This document shows positions 1-8,823 of a DNA stretch of 39,241 bases, in pieces (position 1 is the first letter of the stretch; each line of letters opens with the position of its first letter). The stretch lies in assembly GCA_001464915.1 (NCBI GenBank), contig LNED01000040.1:1-39241 (forward strand). The letters are read 5' to 3'. Below the pieces are notes generated by a model. It saw nothing but the letters and a program-made list of their open reading frames with translations. It was not told where the DNA came from and made no database searches. The stretch comes from Sphingomonadales bacterium Ga0077531 (GTDB lineage: Bacteria > Pseudomonadota > Alphaproteobacteria > Sphingomonadales > Sphingomonadaceae). Position numbers and translations under genes: made by a program.

Positions 1-80
1 GGCGCAGCAAAAGGCGCGGGCAGCGTATCACGGCCCCACACCTTGGCGACCATCCGCGTGGGGAGTTGGCGCGCCATCAT
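1..80 (-). CDS. manA: Mannose-6-phosphate isomerase, class I (5' end only)
   Basis: The first 26 codons of a minus-strand gene run off the left edge of the window. The visible N-terminus contains the run KVWGRDTLPAPF, a recognisable start of class I phosphomannose isomerases, which interconvert fructose-6-phosphate and mannose-6-phosphate in the cytoplasm. The start ATG overlaps the TGA of the upstream manC gene (ATGA type; a second ATG follows immediately), so the two are almost certainly translationally coupled. Together they supply steps toward GDP-mannose. The assignment rests on a short N-terminal fragment plus context; catalytic residues lie outside the window. Confidence 0.75.
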   Translation of the reverse strand, partial: MMARQLPTRMVAKVWGRDTLPAPFAA

Positions 81-1132
81 TGGTTCAACGCACCGGGCAG
101 CTTGCCGATGGCTTGCGCGCCGTCACGGGTGGTGACGAGCACCTCCCCGCCAGAGACGATGATGCACACATCTGTCAGGCCCACCGCCGAAATGCGCGGG
201 CCATCAGTGATGGCGAGCACGCCGCTGCACCCGTCGAGATCAACCGTGCCGCGCATGACATTGCCTGCGTCATCGGCCCCATCCGCCAAGGCATCGGCCA
301 GCGCGGCCCAGTTGCCGATATCGGACCAGCCCATGTCGACCGGCACCATCGCCGCGCGCGCGGTGTTTTCCATCACGGCATAGTCGATCGAATCGCCAAC
401 AATCGCGGCGAAGGGTACAGGCGCAGGGTGGAACCGCGCGCCATCGTCGCGTCCGCCCGCCACCGCTTCAGCCACCAATCGCGCCATATCGGGCCGGTGC
501 ACGGCGAGTTCGGCCAGCAAATGCCCGGCCCGGAACGCAAAGATCCCGCCGTTCCAGCTGTAATCCCCGCTGGCCAGGTATTCCTGCGCGCGGGCCAGTT
601 CGGGCTTTTCGACGAACCGCCGGATCGCAAAGCCGCCAGCCAGCTGTTCACCGCGCTGGAGATAGCCATAGCCGGTTTCGGGCCGGTCGGGCGCTATGCC
701 AAAGCTGACGAGATAATCCTGCCGCGCCAATTCTGCCGCAGCTAGCGCGGCGGCCCGAAAGGCGGACGCGTCTGCAATGTGATGGTCGCTTGGGCAAACC
801 AGCATCACCGCGTCCGCAGGCAAGAGCGCGGCGGCCAACGCGATGGCGGGCGCGGTGTTCTTCGCAGCGGGTTCGATCACCAGCCGCGCGCCGGGGATAT
901 CGCCCATCTGCGCCATGATGATATCGGCATGGGCCGCGCCTGCCACCACCATTGGCGCAGCGAAGCGATCATCGCCCGCCACCCGGCGCACGGCTTGTTC
1001 AAACAGCGTTTCATCGCTGACCAGCGGCAGAAACGGCTTGGGCATGGCCTTGCGGCTCACCGGCCACAGTCGGGTGCCGCTGCCACCGCACATGATTACC
1101 GGATAGATCGCTGTCACTGGAAAATCCTTCAT
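77..1132 (-). CDS. manC: Mannose-1-phosphate guanylyltransferase
   Basis: This 351-residue cytoplasmic nucleotidyltransferase makes GDP-mannose from mannose-1-phosphate and GTP for polysaccharide or glycolipid synthesis. The N-terminus carries the nucleotide-binding signature GGSGTRLWPVSRKAMPKPF (about residues 16-34), and FVEKP lies mid-protein, both typical of the family. Its length fits the monofunctional form, without the C-terminal isomerase domain of the roughly 470-residue bifunctional enzymes. The separate manA gene that overlaps its stop agrees with this. No Shine-Dalgarno sequence is visible before the ATG, and a TATAAG sits about ten bases upstream, so the mRNA may be leaderless or nearly so. 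Confidence 0.92.
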   Translation of the reverse strand: MKDFPVTAIYPVIMCGGSGTRLWPVSRKAMPKPFLPLVSDETLFEQAVRRVAGDDRFAAPMVVAGAAHADIIMAQMGDIPGARLVIEPAAKNTAPAIALAAALLPADAVMLVCPSDHHIADASAFRAAALAAAELARQDYLVSFGIAPDRPETGYGYLQRGEQLAGGFAIRRFVEKPELARAQEYLASGDYSWNGGIFAFRAGHLLAELAVHRPDMARLVAEAVAGGRDDGARFHPAPVPFAAIVGDSIDYAVMENTARAAMVPVDMGWSDIGNWAALADALADGADDAGNVMRGTVDLDGCSGVLAITDGPRISAVGLTDVCIIVSGGEVLVTTRDGAQAIGKLPGALNQ

Positions 1133-1141
1133 TTGGCGCAG

Positions 1142-1147
1142 CTTATA
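1142..1147 (-). promoter_or_regulatory. Candidate -10 element for manC
   Basis: On the minus strand the hexamer TATAAG lies nine bases upstream of the manC ATG. Transcription would then start within about three bases of the ATG. No convincing -35 hexamer is seen 16-18 bases further upstream, so this is a sequence-only candidate. Confidence 0.35.
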
Positions 1148-1215
1148 TCAATAATCAGATGTGAGACGAGTCTGAACGGCGCTTTTTTCCATCGGATTGC
1201 TGACGGGTCCGTGTT

Positions 1216-1974
1216 TCAGAACCATTGCTGACGCCAGTAGAATGGCGCTGCGACCGGATTGCCATTGGCATCCATTGCCGGACGGAAGCCGAGCCTGCTT
1301 TCGACCAATTGGCAGGTGAGCCGGTCGGCTTCGGCATCGGGGCTGGCGCGAAAGACCGAACAATTGCGCGGGCGCCCATCGGTGCCAACGGTGACTTTGA
1401 CGATCACCTGCGTCCCGCGCCGCGCGGCGCGCCCGCCGGGCGGGACGGGGAAATCGCGCGCATTGTCGATGCTGCCCGAGATGTGCACCGGCTTGGACAC
1501 CGCGATCCCGCCGCGCCCGCTGCCGCTGTTGCCGCTGCCGGTGCCCAGCCCGCTGCCCGCCGCACCCGTTCCGTCGCCTGCATCAGCCGCGCCGGATTCG
1601 CTCGCTGTGCCGGTTGATGATGCGCGGGGGAGCGCGGTGTCCTGTTTCACCCGCACCTTGGGCGGCGGGCTGGTGACCGGCTTTGCCACCGCATCGCGCC
1701 CCGGATCGCCCTGCGCGCCTTCGTCAGGTTCGGGCTGATTTTCGGGCGGCGGCGGATCAGGCGGCGCGGTGATGGTCACCGTGAAGGCCGACACCACATT
1801 GCGTTCAACCGAGGCGGTGAAATCAGGAGCGAAGGCGCGGGTCAGACCATAGAGCAGCCCCAGATGCAGCACCACGATCGCAGCGATCAACGGCACGCTG
1901 ATCCGTTTTCGCCGATGCCGAAAGCCCTGCGCGCCATTCCCCACTTCGTTCGCCATGCCGGACGCCTGCTCCAC
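1216..1974 (-). CDS. TonB-family energy transducer
   Basis: This 252-residue protein has the TonB layout: a short basic cytoplasmic N-terminus, one membrane anchor (about residues 27-48, VPLIAAIVVLHLGLLYGL), a Pro/Glu-rich then Gly/Ser-rich periplasmic linker, and a C-terminal TonB-like domain (about 165-252). TonB proteins pass proton-motive-force energy from ExbB/ExbD to outer-membrane receptors; a large receptor lies 3 kb away, but no exbB/exbD is in the window. I chose the GTG at 1974 because GGAG lies five bases upstream; an ATG at 1956 is the alternative. The gene is divergent from the sensor kinase, and its 5' end would overlap that gene if the kinase used an earlier start. The partner receptor cannot be read from sequence. 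Confidence 0.85.
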   Translation of the reverse strand: MEQASGMANEVGNGAQGFRHRRKRISVPLIAAIVVLHLGLLYGLTRAFAPDFTASVERNVVSAFTVTITAPPDPPPPENQPEPDEGAQGDPGRDAVAKPVTSPPPKVRVKQDTALPRASSTGTASESGAADAGDGTGAAGSGLGTGSGNSGSGRGGIAVSKPVHISGSIDNARDFPVPPGGRAARRGTQVIVKVTVGTDGRPRNCSVFRASPDAEADRLTCQLVESRLGFRPAMDANGNPVAAPFYWRQQWF

Positions 1975-2058
1975 GATTGCTCCATTCCGGACGAGGTTGT
2001 GTCCGAAATTGGTCCCGCGGCTCTATATCAGCATCGCAGCATTTTGCGATGGAGCCCG

Positions 2059-5000
2059 TTGATCGAGCGTGCACTGGATCATGACCGGGGCAACGGGGGC
2101 GACTACCCCGACCCGAGCTTGGACTCCGTTGGCCCGGAACGCGGCGCTGACGAAGACGGCAGCCGCGCGCCTGATGGCGGAGATGCGGGGATCACCACGC
2201 CCTTGCCGCCGGTGACCAACTCTGGTGCGGCAGAGACTGCGGTGCCCGCTCGCAACCCATCTATCTTTGGCATCGCCGCTGGTCAGATTGACGGGCCAAG
2301 CCTTCAGGCCGCGATCATCGGCGGGATCACCTATCTGGCGCTTGGCTGCTTCAGCCTGCTGCTGTCGGGCGCAGGGGAAACTGTCAGCCCGATCTGGCTG
2401 CCCAATGCCTGCGCGGTCGCGTTCCTGCTGCGCGCGCGGATCCGCAATGAGCTGCCGTTCCTCGCTGCCGCTTTTGCTGCCAGCCTTGGTGCCAATGTGG
2501 TGGGGCAGTTGCCGCATGACATTGCGCTGGTGTTTTCGCTGGGCAATCTGATCGAGATTATCGCCGTGCTCGCGCTGACCCGGCGAGCCGGCGGCGCGCC
2601 GCCTGATATGACCCGGCTCACTGATCTTGCCCGGTTCGTCTGGGCCGGGGGGCTGATTGGCCCGCTGTTATCGGCGCTGCTCACCGCGCCGATGATGGGC
2701 GCGGATTTGGCAGCCATCCGCAGCGGCGCGCTCACCTGGTTCCTGACCGACAGCATGGCGATGGTGCTGATCGTGCCCACCGTGTTGCTGGTGGTTGACC
2801 GGATCAGGGGGAAGCTCGCCCCCGCCCCGGCGCATCCGGCCGAAAATTTGGCGCTGCTGATCGGCGGGATGACCTGCGCCTTTCTGGTGTTCAACCAGAC
2901 CCATTATCCGCTGATGTTCCTGATCCAGCCGATTACGCTGCTGCATGCCTTCCGGCTTGGCAGTCTGGGCAGCGCGCTGCATGTCGGCGGGGTGGCGTTG
3001 GTGGCGGGCGTGATGACATGGGCCGGTCTAGGCCCGATTGCCGCGGCCAGCGGGGTCGCGATCACCCAGCTGCATTTGCTGCAAGCCTTTGTCGCGGCCA
3101 ATTTCCTCACCGGCCTGCCGGTTGCCGCGATCCTTGCCGGGCGTGATCGGATCACCGCCGAACTGGAAGCGGGCAAGCAACAGATCGACCTGCTGGCCGA
3201 CAACATCACCGATGCGATCCTGCGCTATGACCTTAATGGCGTGTGCACCTATGCCTCGCCTTCGGTACGCGATGTGATGGGATTGCCGCCTGAGGCTTTG
3301 GTAGGTGAGGCTGCGGGCCCACTGCTTCACCCTGATGCGCGCGACCGCGCGATGCAGGCCCTGGGCCACCTGCTATCCGGTATGAGCGACAAGGAACGCG
3401 TCACCTACCGCCGCTATCTCGACCATCCCGATGGCAGTCCGGTGTTTCTCGAAGCCGATGGCGCGGTAGTGCGCCACCCGCTAACCGGAGCGCGCGATGG
3501 CGTGGTGGTGGCCGCGCGCGACGTGACCGAGCGGGTTGAGCTGGAATTGCTGCTTACCCGCGCGCGCCGCCATGCCGAAAACGCAGCGCAGGCGAAATCC
3601 GATTTCCTCGCCAATATGAGCCACGAAATCCGCACTCCGATGAACGGCGTGCTCGGCTTTGCGGAACTGATGTTGCAGGGCGATCTGGCCGCTGACCAAC
3701 GCCGCTTTGCCGAGATGATCGTGCAGTCGGGCCGGTCAATGATGATGCTGCTCAACGACGTGCTTGACCTAAGCAAGATCGAAAGCGGGCAGTTTGCGAT
3801 CGACCGTGCGCCGGTGGATCTTCACGCCAGTCTCGCGGATTGCGCCGCGCTGCACCGCCCGGCGGCTGAGAAAAAGGGGCTGACGCTCGAATTTGCCTGC
3901 GATGCCGGTGATGATGGCGGCGACGATGCAGACTGCCGGTTCGACGGGCCGCGCCGCCCGTGGGTAATGACCGATGGGCTACGGCTGCGCCAGATCATGC
4001 TCAATCTGATCGGTAACGCGGTGAAATTTACCGAGGCCGGGCAGATCCGCGTCAGTTACAGGCTGCTGCCGGGCGAAGTGCAGGTGGCGGTGGCCGATAG
4101 CGGGATCGGGATCAGCCCGGCGCGGCTCGATACGATCTTCCACCCCTTCACACAGGGCGAGGCGGATACCGCAAGGCGGTTTGGCGGCACCGGGCTCGGC
4201 CTGTCGATCAGCCGTCAGCTGGCCGCGCTGCTCGGCGGGCGGATCACGGTGGAGAGCGCACCCGGCGAAGGATCGCGCTTTTCGGTGTTCCTGCCCGCGA
4301 CACTGGTTCAACCCGCCGAAGCGGAGCTGCCCGACGAACCGCCCGCGCCTGCGCCGCTGCCAGCGCAATCGCGCATTCTGCTGGTGGAGGATCACGACAT
4401 CAACCGCCTGCTGGTCACCGAAATGCTCGAACGTTGCGGGCAGGAGGTCGACGTCGCGCATGACGGGAACGAAGGTATCGCGATGGTGATCGACAGCATC
4501 ATGCGCGCGCGGCCCTATGATCTGGTGCTGATGGATGTGCAGATGCCCGATTGTGATGGCTATGACGCCACCCGCGCGATCCGGGCCGAAGGGATCGGGC
4601 CGGGCCTGCTGCCGATCATCGCGCTGACCGCCAATGCCTATCCCGAAGATATCGCTGCGGCGCAGGCAGCCGGGATGCAGGGACATCTGGCCAAGCCGAT
4701 CGTGCTGGCCGAGCTTGCCCGCGTGCTGCAACGCTGGCTGCCGACCCGGATTGTGGAAGCCGCACCCGAAACGCGGCCCGCGCGGCTATCGGCGATGGCG
4801 CTGTCCCCAAGCTTGGTCGAACGCTGGCACCTGCGCCGGGCCGAAGCGCTGGCAGCGGTGCGCGCGGCCTTGGAAGAGGGGGCGTTGGAAGACGGGGCTT
4901 TCGAGGATAGCGCACTGGAACATGGCCAGACCGCGCCCGCCGCGCTCGCGCAATTGGTGCACAAGCTCGCCGGATCGGCGGCGATGTTCGGGGAGCCTGA

Positions 5001-5154
5001 ACTGGGCGAAGCTGCCGCCACGCTCGACCGGGCATTGGCGCACGCTGCCAGCGCTGCGCACCGCACTGCGCTGGCTCAGGCGTTGATCACCATTGGGGAT
5101 GCCTCGCCTGAAAGCTCAGGTGAGCCTATTGGTAAGGCCAGCGCGCGCGGCTGA
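2059..5154 (+). CDS. Hybrid sensor histidine kinase (MASE1-PAS-HisKA-HATPase-REC-HPt)
   Basis: This is a multidomain phosphorelay protein of about 1031 residues from the start used here. In order: a MASE1-like multi-helix membrane sensor (about 82-360), a PAS domain (about 375-500), HisKA with H-box SHEIRTPMNG (phospho-His codon at 3622, residue about 522), HATPase_c with N-box NLIGNAVKFT and G-boxes DSGIGI and GGTGLGLSIS, a receiver with LVLMDVQMPD (phospho-Asp codon at 4534, about 826), and a C-terminal HPt with HKLAGSA (His codon at 4960, about 968). Three phosphotransfer modules lie in one chain with no DNA-binding output, so a separate response regulator must exist elsewhere. The start is uncertain. 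The frame is open from 1864 (inside tonB); TTG 2059 has GGAG four bases upstream, and GTG 2212 is another choice. Codon use is already gene-like from about 2070. Confidence 0.9.
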   Translation: MIERALDHDRGNGGDYPDPSLDSVGPERGADEDGSRAPDGGDAGITTPLPPVTNSGAAETAVPARNPSIFGIAAGQIDGPSLQAAIIGGITYLALGCFSLLLSGAGETVSPIWLPNACAVAFLLRARIRNELPFLAAAFAASLGANVVGQLPHDIALVFSLGNLIEIIAVLALTRRAGGAPPDMTRLTDLARFVWAGGLIGPLLSALLTAPMMGADLAAIRSGALTWFLTDSMAMVLIVPTVLLVVDRIRGKLAPAPAHPAENLALLIGGMTCAFLVFNQTHYPLMFLIQPITLLHAFRLGSLGSALHVGGVALVAGVMTWAGLGPIAAASGVAITQLHLLQAFVAANFLTGLPVAAILAGRDRITAELEAGKQQIDLLADNITDAILRYDLNGVCTYASPSVRDVMGLPPEALVGEAAGPLLHPDARDRAMQALGHLLSGMSDKERVTYRRYLDHPDGSPVFLEADGAVVRHPLTGARDGVVVAARDVTERVELELLLTRARRHAENAAQAKSDFLANMSHEIRTPMNGVLGFAELMLQGDLAADQRRFAEMIVQSGRSMMMLLNDVLDLSKIESGQFAIDRAPVDLHASLADCAALHRPAAEKKGLTLEFACDAGDDGGDDADCRFDGPRRPWVMTDGLRLRQIMLNLIGNAVKFTEAGQIRVSYRLLPGEVQVAVADSGIGISPARLDTIFHPFTQGEADTARRFGGTGLGLSISRQLAALLGGRITVESAPGEGSRFSVFLPATLVQPAEAELPDEPPAPAPLPAQSRILLVEDHDINRLLVTEMLERCGQEVDVAHDGNEGIAMVIDSIMRARPYDLVLMDVQMPDCDGYDATRAIRAEGIGPGLLPIIALTANAYPEDIAAAQAAGMQGHLAKPIVLAELARVLQRWLPTRIVEAAPETRPARLSAMALSPSLVERWHLRRAEALAAVRAALEEGALEDGAFEDSALEHGQTAPAALAQLVHKLAGSAAMFGEPELGEAAATLDRALAHAASAAHRTALAQALITIGDASPESSGEPIGKASARG

Positions 5155-5191
5155 TCGCGTTTCGCTGTAGACCTCCGCCAACCGCAAAGCA

Positions 5192-5221
5192 AAAGGGCGA
5201 CCCGTTGCCGGGCCGCCCTTT
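5192..5221. terminator. Bidirectional intrinsic terminator
   Basis: A hairpin pairs AAAGGGCG (5192-5199) with CGCCCTTT (5214-5221), with an inner CCCG/CGGG stem. It lies between the convergent sensor kinase and TonB-dependent receptor genes. The A-run on one side and T-run on the other allow it to work in both directions. Confidence 0.8.
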
Positions 5222-5246
5222 CGTTAGGTCAGCGTTGTTTGCGTAA

Positions 5247-8200
5247 TCAGAACTTCACGCGCACACCAAAGCGGATGCCCCACAGCGAACCATTGATGTT
5301 GGTCGCCTCGTTCGGTGCGCGGAAGCCCGAATACTGGTACTGTGCGCAGGGCTGCGCCGGAGTTGTGGTTGCCGTCGTACCGCCAGCCGTCTGGAAGCAC
5401 TGCACGTTCACCAGCTGCGCGGTATACGGGAAGCCGACCTGACGCACCGTGCCCAGATCGCTGTCGATCAGGTTGAGCACGTTTTCGATATCCGCCAGAA
5501 ATTCGATCTTGCCGCCGAATACGAACGGCACTTCCTGACGGAACGACAGGTCAAGCTTATGTACCCACGGCGTCTCACCGATGTTCTTCGGCGCGATCTG
5601 GCCCTGATACTGCGCCAGCTCCGAATTCAGCACGAAGGCCTGGAACGCGGCGAAGGTGCCGGCGGCATAACGCACGTTGGGATCAGCAGTCTCGCTGCTC
5701 ACGTCGGGCACGTAGAGCAGACCGCGATTGTTGCGACCGGTAATCCCGAAAATCGCCGAACGGTTGTTGTTGCCAGAAGCCTGATCGTTGAACACGTAGC
5801 TGTAACGTTGGCCCGAACGCACGTTGTAGAACAGCTCGATCCGCGTGTTGTTTTCCCCGAAGATCTCGCCATCAAACCCGGCGCCCAGACGGAACTGGTG
5901 ATCGCGCTGATAGTTCGAGATGCCCTGTGCCGACAGGTTGGGATCGTCGCCAAACACGGTGTTGGTGTAGTTCGAAAACGCCACCGACGATGTGCCTGGG
6001 TTCTGATCGGTCACATCCTGGAAGGTGTAGGAACCGTTCAGGAAAAAGCCCGCGTCCCAGGTCTTGTCGAACCGTGCCACCAGGTTCCAGCTTTCGCCGA
6101 AATCGGTGTTGGTCAGCAGGATGTCGGTGTTGGTGCCGGTAAAGCCGGGCAGGATGTTGTAACGGTTCCGGCCATCAGGCAGATTGCCGCCGCTATCGAC
6201 CGAGCGCAGGTCCACCCACTCGAGCGCATTCTTGATCCGCGAATAGATCACGTCGGCGCCAAAGTTCCAGCCATCACCCAGGAAGCCGAGGTCGGCCTCG
6301 TAGTCGACCGAGCCCGAGAAACGCCACTGCGAGGGCGCTTCGAAGTTCGGGTCAATCGCGTTGGTCGGGGCGGTGGCGGTGCCCGAAGTGCGGATCGCAT
6401 CAACCAGCGACTGCGGAATGCCCGTACCACCCGAAACGTTGTTGAGCGTCGCAGCGCCGATGGCCTGCACCTGCTCCGGAGTCAGACCGCTCAGGCCAGA
6501 GATCGAGAAGGTGCCATTGTCGGCACGGCGGACCTGCACTCGGCCCAGCGTCGGGCCGGGGTTCGAGAAGCTGTTCGAAATCCACACCAGCGGGTTACCG
6601 CCGCCGAACAGACCGGCCGAACCGCGGATCTGCAAGCGATCGGTCGGCTGCCAGTTAACGCCGAAGCGCGGCTGGAACAGATCCCGTCCGTTGAGCGTCG
6701 CGGTGTTCGAGAAGCCGAAGCGCTGGAGGAAGTCAACGTTGGCAAACGGACGATCCGGCGTGTCGAACAGGTCGTAACGCGCGCCGGCGACGATGGTCAG
6801 GTTATCGGTCACATCGATCGTGTCCATGATCCCGAAGGTCCAGCTGTTGTTCTGGAAATCGGCGGTCACGGTCTCGATCCCGCCACGCAGCGGCACGGCA
6901 ATGTCGACTTCGTTGGCACGACGCGCCTGAAGATCGGCGACGCTATCGAACAGCCAGGCCCCCGAAACGCGTTGGGCGAACAGGTTGCGCACGTCCTGCA
7001 GACGGCGCTCGGCGATCAGCTTGACGGTGTGGTTGTTGAGCTTGAGCGTGCCCTGAAATTCGACTGCCCAGGATTGCGCGTCAAGCTCGTTGGCCTGACG
7101 GCTGATATCCGGGCCGAAGTTCAGGCGTTGCTGACCGGGCGAGCAGACCAGCGAGCCCGAGCCGTTGGCCGGAGTATTCGCTGGCGGCGGTGCGGGATTG
7201 GTCGGGTCAAGACAGACCTGGAACTGGCCGAAATCGCGGTTACCGCCAATCGGTTCCTGCAAACGGACGTAATCGGCGTAGGACACGCGCAGCTGGGTCG
7301 AGAAGCTGTCCGACCACTGGTTGTTCGACTGGACGATGCCGAAATGGTTGGTCGCGCCCTGCGTGTAGTTGTTTGAAAGCAGGTTGTAAGTCGGGTTACC
7401 GTTGCCAACCTGATTGATCTGGCCGATGCCAGTCTGGCCGGCCAGCAGCGCGCTGTCGTTCCAGATGTAGGTTGCGGTCAGACGGTGACCGTCAGCGACG
7501 TTCCAGTCGAGCTTGGTGACCAGCTTGTCGTCGCTTTCGACCACCGAGTCGGCCACGCCCAGCGTGTCGAAGTTGTAAACGCTCTGCGCGATATCGCCGA
7601 TCTGCGAGATGTCTTGATCGGTTATGCCCAGCTGGCTGGGATCAACATCCGCCGGGACAGTGTCGCGGGTGCGTTCGTAGGTGACCGCGAAGAACAGCTT
7701 GTCCTTAATGATCGGGCCAGTGACCTGCGCAGTGTAGATCTGCGATTCGAAAGCACCAACGCGGGTCAGTTCGCGCGCACGATCGCCGCGCAGGCTGTCG
7801 TCCTGATAGAACGCTGCGCCAAGGAAGGTGAACTTGTTGCCACCCGACTTGAGCTGGGTGTTGATCGCGCCGCCCTGGAAGAAGCCCTGCTGGATATCAA
7901 CCGGCGCGATTTCGACCGAGAATTCGCCGATCGCATCAATCGGCACCGGACCGCGAGCCGAGACCAGACCGCCCGATTCCAGACCGAAGGGGTCGCCAAA
8001 GGCCACACCATCGACGGTGAAGCGGTTGAAGCGGTTGTTCTGCCCGGCAATGGTGATGGCGTTATTGTTGGTGCTATCCAGCGTCACCAGCGGATCGCGC
8101 GCCGCAAGGTTGCGGATGTCGCGGTTGATGTTAGCGACGCCAGCAATGTCACGCGCGGTGAGCACGGTGGCAGCGCCGGTGCCGAGCGAAATCGCCGACT

Positions 8201-8582
8201 TCTGACGCGAACCCGAAACCACGATGGTCTTGCCGATATCGGCGAGCGACACGCTGATGCGTTGCGCCTGCCCTGCGGCGAGGAAGCCGATCTCCTGCTC
8301 GGTGCTCTCGTACCCGTCAGCGGCGACGCTGACGGTGAACGGGCCGCCGAGACGCAGGCCAGCAGCGTTGAAGCCGCCCGCGGCATCGGTCGACTGAGTC
8401 GAAGTGGTGCCCGACGGCACGTGCGTCACGGTCACGGTTGCGCCCGGGATCGGGTTGCCGTTCTGGTCGAGCACGTCGCCGCGAACCGACGAGGTGGTTT
8501 CCTGCGCAAACGCCGGCGTTGCAATCGTGGTGGTTGCGGCAAGGCTGACGATGCTCGCGGCAAGGAGATACTTAAGCTTCAT
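5247..8582 (-). CDS. TonB-dependent receptor, Oar-like, with N-terminal carboxypeptidase-regulatory-like domain
   Basis: This 1111-residue outer-membrane protein has a clear signal peptide (about 1-26, ending PAFA). A carboxypeptidase-regulatory-like beta-sandwich follows (about 30-115, with DQNGNPIPGATVTVTHVPSG), then a plug domain and a long beta-barrel ending in the aromatic residue of GVRVKF. This is the Oar/OmpA-related class of TonB-dependent receptors, commonly large and expanded in sphingomonads. Two Cys pairs (one mid-barrel, one near the C-terminus) probably lie in extracellular loops. The RBS AGGGG lies seven bases before the ATG. The substrate cannot be inferred, since no transport or catabolic genes adjoin it. 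It is convergent with the sensor kinase, with a shared terminator between them. Confidence 0.93.
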   Translation of the reverse strand: MKLKYLLAASIVSLAATTTIATPAFAQETTSSVRGDVLDQNGNPIPGATVTVTHVPSGTTSTQSTDAAGGFNAAGLRLGGPFTVSVAADGYESTEQEIGFLAAGQAQRISVSLADIGKTIVVSGSRQKSAISLGTGAATVLTARDIAGVANINRDIRNLAARDPLVTLDSTNNNAITIAGQNNRFNRFTVDGVAFGDPFGLESGGLVSARGPVPIDAIGEFSVEIAPVDIQQGFFQGGAINTQLKSGGNKFTFLGAAFYQDDSLRGDRARELTRVGAFESQIYTAQVTGPIIKDKLFFAVTYERTRDTVPADVDPSQLGITDQDISQIGDIAQSVYNFDTLGVADSVVESDDKLVTKLDWNVADGHRLTATYIWNDSALLAGQTGIGQINQVGNGNPTYNLLSNNYTQGATNHFGIVQSNNQWSDSFSTQLRVSYADYVRLQEPIGGNRDFGQFQVCLDPTNPAPPPANTPANGSGSLVCSPGQQRLNFGPDISRQANELDAQSWAVEFQGTLKLNNHTVKLIAERRLQDVRNLFAQRVSGAWLFDSVADLQARRANEVDIAVPLRGGIETVTADFQNNSWTFGIMDTIDVTDNLTIVAGARYDLFDTPDRPFANVDFLQRFGFSNTATLNGRDLFQPRFGVNWQPTDRLQIRGSAGLFGGGNPLVWISNSFSNPGPTLGRVQVRRADNGTFSISGLSGLTPEQVQAIGAATLNNVSGGTGIPQSLVDAIRTSGTATAPTNAIDPNFEAPSQWRFSGSVDYEADLGFLGDGWNFGADVIYSRIKNALEWVDLRSVDSGGNLPDGRNRYNILPGFTGTNTDILLTNTDFGESWNLVARFDKTWDAGFFLNGSYTFQDVTDQNPGTSSVAFSNYTNTVFGDDPNLSAQGISNYQRDHQFRLGAGFDGEIFGENNTRIELFYNVRSGQRYSYVFNDQASGNNNRSAIFGITGRNNRGLLYVPDVSSETADPNVRYAAGTFAAFQAFVLNSELAQYQGQIAPKNIGETPWVHKLDLSFRQEVPFVFGGKIEFLADIENVLNLIDSDLGTVRQVGFPYTAQLVNVQCFQTAGGTTATTTPAQPCAQYQYSGFRAPNEATNINGSLWGIRFGVRVKF

Positions 8583-8653
8583 GGAAGAGCCCCTGATAGC
8601 AGTGGAGAGGAATTGGAATGTTGGAGGCCCTAGGGCCGTACGCTTGCGGCAAA

Positions 8654-8671
8654 GCGACTGTTCTGTGACAC
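8654..8671 (-). promoter_or_regulatory. Weak Pho-box-like direct repeat upstream of the TonB-dependent receptor
   Basis: On the minus strand, GTGTCAC and CAGTCGC are separated by four bases, the 11-bp periodicity of PhoB boxes (CTGTCAT-N4-CTGTCAT). Only 9 of 14 consensus positions match. It lies about 70 bases upstream of the receptor start in an otherwise unassigned 241-base intergenic stretch (8583-8823). Tentative. Confidence 0.2.
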
Positions 8672-8823
8672 TTTGATGAAATAGACCGCAAATCGGCGCG
8701 GATTCCTAGATACGCACCTATCGGAAACGCGGAAAAACCCAAGATTTTCGCCAGTTCTGCCAATCGGTGTTGCATTGCAGCAACGCTTGAAGGGTTTTTC
8801 AAATCAGGGGATTTGGGGCCCTG

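Noticed and set aside
5559..7376. A 605-codon open frame on the plus strand inside the TonB-dependent receptor gene
   Set aside because: It is antisense to a full-length receptor with a signal peptide and family motifs. Its own translation has no recognisable domain; long shadow frames are expected at this GC content.
8572..8802. A 76-codon minus-strand open frame upstream of the TonB-dependent receptor
   Set aside because: It overlaps the receptor start in another frame, has no family resemblance, and its region is the AT-richer promoter area.
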